Assembly: GCF_000162755.2 (NCBI RefSeq)
Contig: NZ_JH413808.1
Location: 79,333 to 143,332 of the forward strand
From: Legionella drancourtii LLAP12
Lineage (GTDB): Bacteria > Pseudomonadota > Gammaproteobacteria > Legionellales > Legionellaceae
DNA: 64,000 bases
Direction of reading: 5' to 3'
Part shown: piece by piece, positions 10,003 through 17,317 of the stretch
Layout of the letters: each line of letters starts with the position of its first letter
Numbering within the stretch: the first letter of the stretch is position 1
Notes under the pieces: model-generated
What the model saw: the letters and a program-made list of their open reading frames with translations, nothing else
Told to the model about the DNA's origin: nothing
Database searches by the model: none
Made by a program: the position numbers and the translations under genes

Positions 10003-10163
10003 GTCACGAAACCAAGTTAATGGATGTGATTTCAGAAAAATTCGAAGATTTAGTAATCCCTGGCTTTCTTGTCGAAGTCAGTCCAATAGAAGCGGACATC
10101 ATGGGTGCATTTTTTGAAGATGCACTCAATGACGAGGATGCGATGGAAGCCATGTATGACTAA
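9999..10163 (+). CDS. Small acidic protein between traF and traC
   Basis: 54 residues, acidic, starting MSHETKLMDV and ending DEDAMEAMYD. The ATG overlaps the traF stop and its end overlaps the start of traC, so the gene is packed into the operon like a real coding region. RP4 has small genes (traE, traD) between traF and traC, and this could be a short positional counterpart. I do not recognise a domain and cannot assign a function. Confidence 0.6.
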   Translation: MSHETKLMDVISEKFEDLVIPGFLVEVSPIEADIMGAFFEDALNDEDAMEAMYD

Positions 10164-12333
10164 AATGCCTTACCACCAGGTCGTTGCCAATCAAATTATC
10201 GAAAGCCTGAAAACAGGAACCGCTCCCTGGCTAAAACCATGGGAGCCTGGCACAGGTAATGGTCAAGTTCCTTTTAATCCAGTCACAGGGAAGCGTTATC
10301 GAGGGATCAATGCTTTGTATTTGATGGTGAATCAAAGTGATGACAATCGTTGGTTAACCTACAAACAAGCTCAAAGTATGGATGCGCAAGTTCGCAAGGG
10401 AGAAAAAGGTACCACAATTCAATATTGGAAATTTCATGAAGAACAAACCCAACACGATGATTCTGGTAAACCTGTGCTTGATGAGCATGGTAATCCATTA
10501 AAAGTGCAGGTGAATCTTGAACGACCTAAGATGTTTTATGCAACGGTATTTCATGCCTCGCAAATTGATAATATGCCCGAACTCATTGCAAAGGAGCCAG
10601 ATTGGTCCCTAATTAAAAAAGCAGAAAAACTGCTACATAACTCTGGTGCTACCATTGTTCACTCCGAGGCAGACAGAGCCTTTTATAGGTTATCGACTGA
10701 TAGCATTCATCTTCCGCAATTTAAATCCGCAGCGAACTACTATGCTACCGCCCTGCATGAACTAGGGCATTGGAGCGGTCATCCCTCAAGACTGGACAGA
10801 GATTTAGGCCATCCCTTTGGTTCAGATGCTTATGCCAAAGAAGAATTGAGAGCAGAAATTGCAAGCATGCTGTTAGGTGCAGAACTTGGTATAGGCCATG
10901 ACCCCTCGCAACACACAGCTTATATCAAATCATGGATTCGTGTTTTGGAAGATGAGCCATTAGAAATATTCAGGGCATCCGCAGATGCAGAGAAAATAGT
11001 GAATCACCTGTGTGCTTTAGAGCAAACTCAAGAGATTCAACTGGCAGAACTTATTGAAATCAAGGATGATAAACTAAAAGAGGAAGTCTTTATGGCGACT
11101 GACAACACCACTTCTGAAAAGGTCTGGCTAAGCATCCCCTTCAAACAAAAAGAGATTGCCAAATCCACAATTGGAAAACTCCCTGATGGTACGCCAGGTA
11201 TTGCCTGGGATAAAGTACAAAAATGTTGGTATGCAAACCCTGGTGTTTCTGTTGAGAAAATCAAAGCCTGGCTTCCTGAATTTCAAACAGAATCTCAGGA
11301 TAAAGCGCTCATTCCTGCAGATGAATTTAAAGCTGCATTGGTAAGCCTTGGTGCTATTGTTTCAGGTGAGCATCCAATTATGGATGGCAAACCGCATCGT
11401 ATACCCACGGAGGGTGATAAAAACGGGGAAAAGGCAGGATTTTATGTTGCCTATTTAGATGGTATACCAACAGGATACATTAAAAACAACCGAACTGGCG
11501 CTGAGCTTAACTGGAAGTATAAGGGTTACATTTTAACTGATGAACAGAAAGCAACGCTTAAAGCAGAAGCACTTGAGCATCAACAAACTCGTCAACGTGA
11601 GCTTGAAGCCAAACAAAAAAATACCGCGTTACGACTTAAGCAAAAATTATCCATGATGGTAGAAGTTGTGGAGCCCACGCCTTATATGCAATCTAAAGGT
11701 ATTCAAGTTCATTCAGAGGTGTATACTGATGAAGATAAAAAACTCACCTGTATTCCAGCAACGGATTGTGAAGGGACCCTTTGGACTGTGCAGTACATTG
11801 CCGAAGATGGAACCAAGCGGTTTGCGAAAGACTCGAGAAAAGAGGGCTGTTTTCATGTGTTGGGTGGTTTGGAAAAGCTTGCTGATGCATCGGTCATTGT
11901 CATTGCTGAAGGGTATGCTACCGCGGCAACGATAAAAGAAGCATGCGAGCTCCCTGCTGTCGTTTCCGCCTTTGATTCAGGGAATCTTAAAGCAGTAGCT
12001 AAAGCATTGCATGAAAAATATCCACGTACTCCAGTTATCCTAGCAGCTGATGATGATAAGCATCTGGAGTTATCGAAAGGTATCAACCCCGGGAAAGAAA
12101 AGGCAGGAGAGGCTGCCGATGCTGTTAATGGCTTTATTGTTCTACCAATTTTTGCACCAGGTGAGCAGTCATCAAACCCTAAGCAATTCAGTGATTTTAA
12201 TGACTTGGCAAATCATAGCAAGTTAGGTTTTGATGGAGTTAAACGTCAGATCAAACCAACAATTGAAAAAATTGCCAAACGCTATAATCATCTGCGATTA
12301 TCAAGGAGCAGCAATGTAATTCATATTTCCTAG
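10156..12333 (+). CDS. traC: TraC-like primase / ArdC-type antirestriction fusion protein
   Basis: 725 residues from the ATG at 10156, which overlaps the end of the preceding small gene. The N-terminal ArdC-like ssDNA-binding region (YHQVVANQIIESLKTGTAPW) is followed by a zincin-type motif HELGHWSGH (nt about 10757-10783). A short CWYANPGV-type DUF5710-like module sits near residues 325-375. The C-terminal TOPRIM primase part has VIAEGYATAATI and AADDDKH. Such proteins travel with the transferred strand to prime synthesis and protect it. It converges on the traI block at a hairpin. Confidence 0.87.
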   Translation: MTKMPYHQVVANQIIESLKTGTAPWLKPWEPGTGNGQVPFNPVTGKRYRGINALYLMVNQSDDNRWLTYKQAQSMDAQVRKGEKGTTIQYWKFHEEQTQHDDSGKPVLDEHGNPLKVQVNLERPKMFYATVFHASQIDNMPELIAKEPDWSLIKKAEKLLHNSGATIVHSEADRAFYRLSTDSIHLPQFKSAANYYATALHELGHWSGHPSRLDRDLGHPFGSDAYAKEELRAEIASMLLGAELGIGHDPSQHTAYIKSWIRVLEDEPLEIFRASADAEKIVNHLCALEQTQEIQLAELIEIKDDKLKEEVFMATDNTTSEKVWLSIPFKQKEIAKSTIGKLPDGTPGIAWDKVQKCWYANPGVSVEKIKAWLPEFQTESQDKALIPADEFKAALVSLGAIVSGEHPIMDGKPHRIPTEGDKNGEKAGFYVAYLDGIPTGYIKNNRTGAELNWKYKGYILTDEQKATLKAEALEHQQTRQRELEAKQKNTALRLKQKLSMMVEVVEPTPYMQSKGIQVHSEVYTDEDKKLTCIPATDCEGTLWTVQYIAEDGTKRFAKDSRKEGCFHVLGGLEKLADASVIVIAEGYATAATIKEACELPAVVSAFDSGNLKAVAKALHEKYPRTPVILAADDDKHLELSKGINPGKEKAGEAADAVNGFIVLPIFAPGEQSSNPKQFSDFNDLANHSKLGFDGVKRQIKPTIEKIAKRYNHLRLSRSSNVIHIS

Positions 12334-12346
12334 GTTCAACATGATT

Positions 12347-12391
12347 GGTAAAGCTTCAATCCGTCAGATTAGGTTTAAAGCTTTACCTTTT
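12347..12391. terminator. Convergent terminator-like hairpin between traC and traI block
   Basis: GGTAAAGCTT (12347-12356) and AAGCTTTACC (12378-12387) form a perfect 10-bp stem with a 21-nt loop, followed by TTTTATT on the plus strand. It sits between the 3' ends of traC and the traI-region genes. The long loop makes it weaker than a classical terminator. Confidence 0.5.
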
Positions 12392-12406
12392 ATTACAATA
12401 CACCAT

Positions 12407-13369
12407 TTATTTTTTACGGCTTTTACTTTTCTCATTTATTCCAAAAACTTCCCATCGCACATGGTTATCAGGTTGGAGTCTTTGCCGCTCCAGCTGATCA
12501 TGTGCATTATCCTGCAATAGCACTTGACCTCCTCCGGTGAGCTGAACCAGATCGCATTTGGACAGGTTTCGCAAGCTGTTGTGATCTTTGGCTGGCGAGC
12601 CTTGTCCAATGCTGAAAGAGTTTGGCTTTGTAACCCGGTTCCTTCTATTTCCATTGGCTGTTCCAACAGCCTCATGGCTTCCTGGAGTTCTTCTTCGATG
12701 GTTTTGCCTTTTTGATCTTGATTGTTCATACTGTTTCTCCTGTTCAAAATTCAATTTTTGACGTTGGTTTTCCAAATCCAAATCAGCAAACGTGATTGGT
12801 ATCTGATATTGAATAACAATTTGCAAAATAATCTTTTTAAAGAGTGGAGAGCCGTTTACACAAATACAGTCACCATAGTGCTGTCTTGCCATTTCCAAAG
12901 CTCTTTTAAGCGCAGGAATAGAACCGCCTTTAAAAATTACAATTTCTTTTCCATTGTCTCTGATTACAGCGTTATCCTTTTTATAAATCTCAGTACCTTC
13001 TTTAGTAACAGAGTCGATTTGTCTAAAATTAAAAGAAGAAAAAACAGAGTCTGTACCTGATATAGTGTAATTACTGTTGTTTTTTCGATTGCGATAACGC
13101 ATTGCCCTTAAAGCATCTTGGTCACCACTCTGTGCCTTTTTTTGCAGCCAATCAGCCCAGGTTTTATTTTGATAATTTTCCATTAAACTGTGCCGAGCAT
13201 GCGTATAGTTTTTCCTGATGTTCTCAATGTCGTGCAGGAGGGTTTTATTGATTTGCTGATAAAGAAACTTTTTGCTCATTTTTGAAAGGTTCATTAACTT
13301 TAAAGCGGTTCGTTTCATTCGTCCCCTTTTTTTGGCCTTATCAATCAATTTGGCTTTAGCTTCGCGCAA
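12407..13369 (-). CDS. traI: TraI relaxase C-terminal part (separated by a frameshift)
   Basis: 320 codons beginning at a TTG that overlaps the end of the N-terminal traI frame. The first ~200 residues (KLLYQ-like region, TWADWLQKKAQSGDQDALRAMRYR) match the segment that follows the nickase domain in RP4-type TraI. In an intact gene they would continue the 13356-14276 frame. The junction is an A7 run on the coding strand; one A fewer would fuse the frames. The last ~110 codons also overlap a nested gene in another frame. It could be a pseudogene part, a product of slippage, or a sequence error. Confidence 0.7.
   Translation of the reverse strand: MREAKAKLIDKAKKRGRMKRTALKLMNLSKMSKKFLYQQINKTLLHDIENIRKNYTHARHSLMENYQNKTWADWLQKKAQSGDQDALRAMRYRNRKNNSNYTISGTDSVFSSFNFRQIDSVTKEGTEIYKKDNAVIRDNGKEIVIFKGGSIPALKRALEMARQHYGDCICVNGSPLFKKIILQIVIQYQIPITFADLDLENQRQKLNFEQEKQYEQSRSKRQNHRRRTPGSHEAVGTANGNRRNRVTKPNSFSIGQGSPAKDHNSLRNLSKCDLVQLTGGGQVLLQDNAHDQLERQRLQPDNHVRWEVFGINEKSKSRKK
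12436..12729 (-). CDS. Nested TraH-like small protein inside the 3' part of traI
   Basis: 97 residues in a different frame from the surrounding traI tail. The ATG at 12729 has a strong AGGAGA site 6 nt upstream (12736-12741), which decides the start. The N-terminal half is acidic and helical (TIEEELQEAMRLLEQP); the C-terminal half has a cysteine cluster (CETCPNAIW and CYC). In RP4, traH, encoding an acidic relaxosome-stabilising protein, lies wholly within traI in another frame, and this gene has the same arrangement. Homology to TraH itself is inference. Confidence 0.6.
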   Translation of the reverse strand: MNNQDQKGKTIEEELQEAMRLLEQPMEIEGTGLQSQTLSALDKARQPKITTACETCPNAIWFSSPEEVKCYCRIMHMISWSGKDSNLITMCDGKFLE

Positions 13370-14276
13370 GTTTTTTTAGTTTTGCTGAACATACATTTTG
13401 GCTTTGTGCTTTTTCATGCTGGTATTGGGCATAGAGTTCACTACTGATAATAGTTTTGTTTAGTGGTTCATACCGATAAACATTGGATGATGATAGATTA
13501 GTTATTGAAAGTAATGGTTCAAATTCACCAAGCTTTGATTCAAGACGCTCTTTAGAAAAATTTCTAGAGACAGAACTTGCTTTGACTGTAAGACCATCCT
13601 CATCACAAAAAATAAAGCCATTAGCTCTGATTTGTATTCTCATATGGTGCTTCGCTAAAATCTTATGTAAGTTGCTCCAATTTTGGGCCGCGTCGATTTG
13701 TTCTTTACAATTGCGCTTCATCCAGTTAATCAGGCTCTCAATACCTGAATGTAGCTCCATATCGTCAGCTAGGTTTTCTGAACGGTTTTTACGGGTTTGA
13801 TGATTGGTTATTTGAAGACCTAATTCAATTTCGAGCTTTGATGCAACCTCGGCAAAGGTCTTATATGCCCTATAAGGTTCAATCATATTAAAGGTTTGGG
13901 GATGAATTTTATTAATCGCAACATGAATATGGAGATTGTCTGTATCATGATGAACAACGGAGATTCTTTGATGTTCTTTAAATCCAATCAACGATGCCAC
14001 TCTGTCTTCAATTTCTTGTAAAGCTTGAGATGAAGGATTTTCTCCTGGGGCGAAGGAAATGAGCATATGGTAGGTTTTATCGCCCGACGCTCTCTGGTTT
14101 CTAGCCTGTGTTGCCAATACCTCCTGAACAGCCCAAATGGGATCGATACTATTACAGTTTGATAGTCTGATTTTGCCAACACGCTCCTGTTTGTTTTGTT
14201 TATTACAAAGGTACTGGACAAGACCTGAAAAACTGCTGAGTCTTGTTTTTTTCATAAGAATATGGCGAATAATCAT
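13356..14276 (-). CDS. traI: TraI-type (MOBP) relaxase, nickase domain
   Basis: 306 residues covering the relaxase domain. Tyr22 (GLVQY) is the expected nicking tyrosine, Ser74 (MLISF) fits motif II, and HHDTDNLHIH (residues 109-118, His116) is the metal-binding motif III; these positions equal those of RP4 TraI. It nicks oriT and stays bound to the 5' end during transfer. The ATG overlaps the traJ stop. The frame ends 8 residues after an A7 run; the rest of the protein lies in the next frame (12407-13369), so the gene is split. Confidence 0.9.
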   Translation of the reverse strand: MIIRHILMKKTRLSSFSGLVQYLCNKQNKQERVGKIRLSNCNSIDPIWAVQEVLATQARNQRASGDKTYHMLISFAPGENPSSQALQEIEDRVASLIGFKEHQRISVVHHDTDNLHIHVAINKIHPQTFNMIEPYRAYKTFAEVASKLEIELGLQITNHQTRKNRSENLADDMELHSGIESLINWMKRNCKEQIDAAQNWSNLHKILAKHHMRIQIRANGFIFCDEDGLTVKASSVSRNFSKERLESKLGEFEPLLSITNLSSSNVYRYEPLNKTIISSELYAQYQHEKAQSQNVCSAKLKKLARS

Positions 14277-14626
14277 AGTTTTTTCACCACTTCAAACATC
14301 GCATCCTGTGTGGTTTGAATACGACTTAACAATGTTCTTATTGTTTGGAGGTCAAAGTGCGCAACACGTTTATCCTGAGTCAGCCATAGTTTTAACAATC
14401 CGCCAAGCCGTCCTAAATCCCCATTAATTTTGGCTAGCTGCAGTATGTAATCCTTATCAAGACTACTTTGAATTTGATAACCGAGACTGATCCGCCTTAA
14501 GTACTCGGCAATTGAAAGGCCAGCAGTGGCCGCATTCGATTTAATTTGAATTTCTTCGGAAGGCAAAACAGGTACGCGAAGATGACGACCATTTTTTCTG
14601 GTGGATGTTTTAAGTTTCTCGTCCAT
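14273..14626 (-). CDS. traJ: TraJ relaxosome oriT-recognition protein
   Basis: 117 residues with the strongly characteristic segments LRVPVLPSEEIQIKSNAATA, GLSIAEYLRRISLGY and NGDLGRLGGLLKLWLT, as in RP4 TraJ, a ribbon-helix-helix-like protein that binds the right arm of the oriT inverted repeat and recruits TraI. The gene reads away from oriT, whose 19-bp repeat lies about 105 bp upstream. It is coupled to traI by an ATGA overlap. Confidence 0.92.
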   Translation of the reverse strand: MDEKLKTSTRKNGRHLRVPVLPSEEIQIKSNAATAGLSIAEYLRRISLGYQIQSSLDKDYILQLAKINGDLGRLGGLLKLWLTQDKRVAHFDLQTIRTLLSRIQTTQDAMFEVVKKL

Positions 14627-14700
14627 AAGGATGCCGACCTCTTAATTAAGTGGTTATGCAATCCTTTGAGTATCGATTTGATCTCAAAACACAGTTTTTT

Positions 14701-14790
14701 CGTTGAGCACCGAAGGTGCGAATAAGACTCGTGAGGTTTGGTAGCCAGCTTGCTGGTTAGCTAACTTCACCTATCTTGCCCTGCGTTTTA
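14701..14790. other. oriT: RP4-like origin of transfer (oriT), nic site near 14778/14779
   Basis: Between divergent traJ and traK. The stretch ACTTCACCTATCTTGCCC (14764-14781) matches the P-type nick consensus; by analogy the nick falls after ATCTTG at 14778. A 19-bp imperfect inverted repeat (14731-14770) lies immediately upstream, and GAGCACCG..GGTGCGAATAAG (14705-14726) closely resembles the traJ-proximal part of RP4 oriT as I remember it. The flanking relaxosome genes support the assignment. Confidence 0.88.
14731..14770. repeat. 19-bp inverted repeat of oriT (TraJ site)
   Basis: Left arm 14731-14749 (GTGAGGTTTGGTAGCCAGC), right arm 14752-14770 (GCTGGTTAGCTAACTTCAC), 2-nt loop, 15 of 19 positions pairing. 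The right arm ends 8 nt before the predicted nic. In RP4, TraJ binds the right arm of a 19-bp repeat at the same place. Confidence 0.85.
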
Positions 14791-14815
14791 AGTTCATTTC
14801 ACTTCATACTATCAG

Positions 14816-14895
14816 GTAATTTTATGTAATTCCAAGGTTATTTTTCGTAACACCATATTAATTTCTGATAATTACCATTCATTACGCTAAATTAC
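14816..14895. repeat. Helically phased GTAAT/ATTAC boxes in the oriT-traK region
   Basis: GTAAT at 14816 and 14826, GTTAT at 14837 and GTAAC at 14847 recur every 10-11 bp. Their complement ATTAC recurs at 14871, 14881 and 14891, exactly 10 bp apart. The two runs face each other. This fits one-sided binding by an oligomeric protein, plausibly TraK, whose RP4 counterpart wraps an intrinsically bent region beside oriT. The rest of 14627-15017 is AT-rich and holds the oriT and presumably both promoters. Confidence 0.6.
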
Positions 14896-15017
14896 ACTTA
14901 AGTGCGTTTAATGGCATTTTTAATTACGACAAATGGAGGGAAAATAACATAATCTATTGCAGTGCAGTGAAATATTTCATACCATCGAAGAGAACAACAA
15001 TAAACTAATGGTATGAC

Positions 15018-15362
15018 ATGGGAAATTCCCTTAGCGAACTAATCGCAGCCAAGCAGATGACCAGGAAAGGCTCTGATAAATCGGTCAACAAAGCCGCTTT
15101 TCTTGCGCTAAAACAGGATATCGATGCGGCATTGGCTGACGGTTGGTCCATCAAGTTGGTCTGGGAAACTTTGGTTGAGGAAGGAAAAATCTCATTTTCA
15201 TATAAAACATTTTGTGGCTATGTAGCACGTTTGATTGCTGCAGAAAAAAAGCCATCTATTCAGGAGAACACCAAGGAAGATGAAAAGGCTAAAAGTAAAG
15301 CAAAAAACGAAATTCGCGGTTTTACTTTTAATCCAAAGCCCAACCTGGAGGAACTCTTGTAA
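15018..15362 (+). CDS. traK: TraK oriT-binding relaxosome protein
   Basis: 114 residues with the TraK-family core NKAAFLALKQDIDAALADGW...LVEEGKISFSYKTFCGYVARLI. RP4 TraK binds and bends the oriT leading-side DNA and raises nicking by TraI. The gene diverges from traJ across oriT, as in RP4, and its stop overlaps the traL ATG (TAATG), so traK-traL-traM form one operon. Confidence 0.88.
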   Translation: MGNSLSELIAAKQMTRKGSDKSVNKAAFLALKQDIDAALADGWSIKLVWETLVEEGKISFSYKTFCGYVARLIAAEKKPSIQENTKEDEKAKSKAKNEIRGFTFNPKPNLEELL

Positions 15363-16087
15363 TGGCAAAAATACATATTACACTGCAAGGCAAAGGCGGT
15401 GTCGGCAAATCATTTATTTCTGCAACAACGGCGCAATACAAACAACATAAAGGCCAAACCCCACTATGCATTGACACTGACCCCATCAATTCAACCTTTC
15501 ATGGCTTTAAAGCCTTGAACGTGGACCATATACAGGTCATGAGCGGCGATGAAATCAATCCCCGACTCTTCGATGCACTCATTGAGAAGATTGCTCCCGC
15601 TACTAATGATGTGGTCATTGACAACGGCGCCAGCTCGTTTGTACCTCTGTCGCATTACCTCATCAGCAACCAAGTTCCAGCGTTGTTAAAGGAATTAGGT
15701 CATGAAATGGTGATTCATACTGTCATCACCGGCGGCCAGGCCCTATTCGATACCATTAATGGCTTTGCGCAGCTGATTGACCAGTTTGCAAATGAAGCAC
15801 AGTTTGTCGTCTGGCTCAATCCCTATTGGGGAGCCATAGAACATGAAGGTAAGACATTCGAACAACTAAAGGCTTACCGTGATAACAAAGACAACATATC
15901 AGCCTTAATTCAAATTCCTGATCTAAAAAAAGAAACCTATGGCCGAGATCTAACCGATATGCTGCAACAAAAACTGACCTTCGGTGAAGTACTAGGTATG
16001 CCAGATAAGAGCATTATGACCCGTCAACGTTTAAAAATCGTTCGAGATCAACTGTTTGGTCAGCTGGATAGCGCCAGGGTGATCTAA
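15362..16087 (+). CDS. traL: TraL ParA/MinD-like ATPase
   Basis: 241 residues. The deviant Walker A GKGGVGKS is at residues 10-17, followed by PLCIDTDPIN and VVIDNGASSF, typical of the ParA/SIMIBI class. RP4 TraL has the same length and gene position. Its exact conjugation role is not established; in RP4 it is dispensable under some conditions. It overlaps traK and traM by 1 nt each. Confidence 0.9.
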   Translation: MAKIHITLQGKGGVGKSFISATTAQYKQHKGQTPLCIDTDPINSTFHGFKALNVDHIQVMSGDEINPRLFDALIEKIAPATNDVVIDNGASSFVPLSHYLISNQVPALLKELGHEMVIHTVITGGQALFDTINGFAQLIDQFANEAQFVVWLNPYWGAIEHEGKTFEQLKAYRDNKDNISALIQIPDLKKETYGRDLTDMLQQKLTFGEVLGMPDKSIMTRQRLKIVRDQLFGQLDSARVI

Positions 16088-16518
16088 TGAATGATAAATT
16101 TGATACAGTTATGCAGGAGATCGCTGTCAAGCATGGGGTAGTATTAAGCAAGGATGATCCAATTCTCATCCTGCAGACCATGAACGATAGATTGATTGAA
16201 GAAACTCAACAGGCACAAGCGGCCATGCTGGCACAGTTCAGAGAGGAAATGGAGAGTATTTCCTCTCAATGGAAAGATGATGCCAAGGAAAAAGCTGAAA
16301 AGATACTCAATATGGCATTAGCCAGCAGTAAAGAAGCTATGACTCATTTATTGCAAGAGGCAACAAATGAATCGGTATCGGTAATTAAAAAAGTAATTTC
16401 TAATTCAGTAGCAGATGTTCATGATATGGCAAAGCAAACAAAAAATTATTGTCTGTTGGTCTTATTTGGTTCAGTGTTGATTGTGTCTTGTGTATATTTA
16501 GCTCTATTTTTAATTTAG
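16087..16518 (+). CDS. traM: TraM-like membrane protein
   Basis: 143 residues: a hydrophilic, helical region rich in Gln/Glu/Ala (about residues 30-110, coiled-coil-like) and one C-terminal membrane helix (about 120-143). Position after traL and length equal RP4 TraM, which improves transfer. The A of the ATG is the last base of the traL stop, so it is translationally coupled. Assignment is mostly positional. Confidence 0.75.
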   Translation: MNDKFDTVMQEIAVKHGVVLSKDDPILILQTMNDRLIEETQQAQAAMLAQFREEMESISSQWKDDAKEKAEKILNMALASSKEAMTHLLQEATNESVSVIKKVISNSVADVHDMAKQTKNYCLLVLFGSVLIVSCVYLALFLI

Positions 16519-16534
16519 CACTGGAATTTGATTT

Positions 16535-17317
16535 ATGACTGTTGAGACTGAAGCAGAACTTATTTCTCCAAGACCTTATGGCTTAATTTCAGATTTTAGT
16601 AGCATTCAATATGAAAATAAGTTTTGTATGTATCCAGGATGCAATGAACCGCCTATTGGCTCTCATGTTTTATCTAAATCATGCATTAGAAAATATGCAG
16701 ACAATCAGATAATCCAACTACAAACTATTGTTTATGAGCCCTTTGAAAACATAAGATCTAAAGCAAAACGAAAATACTATAAACCATGCGATTTAGATAA
16801 GATATCAACCTTTAAAGGATTTTGTAATAAGCATGACCATAGCCTTTTTCATGAGCTGGATAATTTTGATGGTGTTGTAACTCCCAAGATTGCTCTGCTA
16901 GCCCATTACAGAATAATATGTTACGGATTAGATATTCTTCAATTGCAATTAAAACAACACGAATTTTTGAAGAGTGCTGCATTTGTGGGAGGCGCATCAA
17001 AAAAAACCAATGAAAAAGCCAGAAGAATTAAAAATGGATTTTTTCTGCGTGGATTAAAAATGGCCGAAGCAGATTATTTAGAAAGAAAAGAAATCTGTGA
17101 AAAGTTGCTTAATGCTGTTGATCCTCAAATGAATTATATTCATTTTGAAGGAGGAATAGAGAATTCTCTATTCGTTGGGAGGGCTGGCATATTTTTACAT
17201 CAATTTGGCAGGGATCGATTACCCAAAAGATTTATGGCCCAAATGCCATTTATTACATATTCATCTATTTCAGATGGAAAAACATGTAATCTAATATTTG
17301 GGCTCTACACCAATTAA
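16535..17317 (+). pseudogene. Zinc-binding cargo gene, 5' part, cut by an insertion sequence
   Basis: 260 codons follow traM by 16 nt. Visible features are CMYPGCNEP, SHVLSKSCI and FCNKHDHSLFHELD: a Cys/His set that could bind zinc and loosely resembles HNH-like or treble-clef arrangements. The frame stops within 3 nt of the IS end at 17315. Removing the IS and one copy of AAT joins it in frame to 18575-18778 (GLYTN|GKEPIFAYLPQ). Its place between the transfer genes and the attachment end is where such islands carry accessory, often defence, genes. I do not recognise the family. Confidence 0.7.

Noticed and set aside
14627-14700. Possible small gene between traJ and oriT
   Set aside because: No start with a ribosome site and no open frame of useful length; this is the traJ leader.
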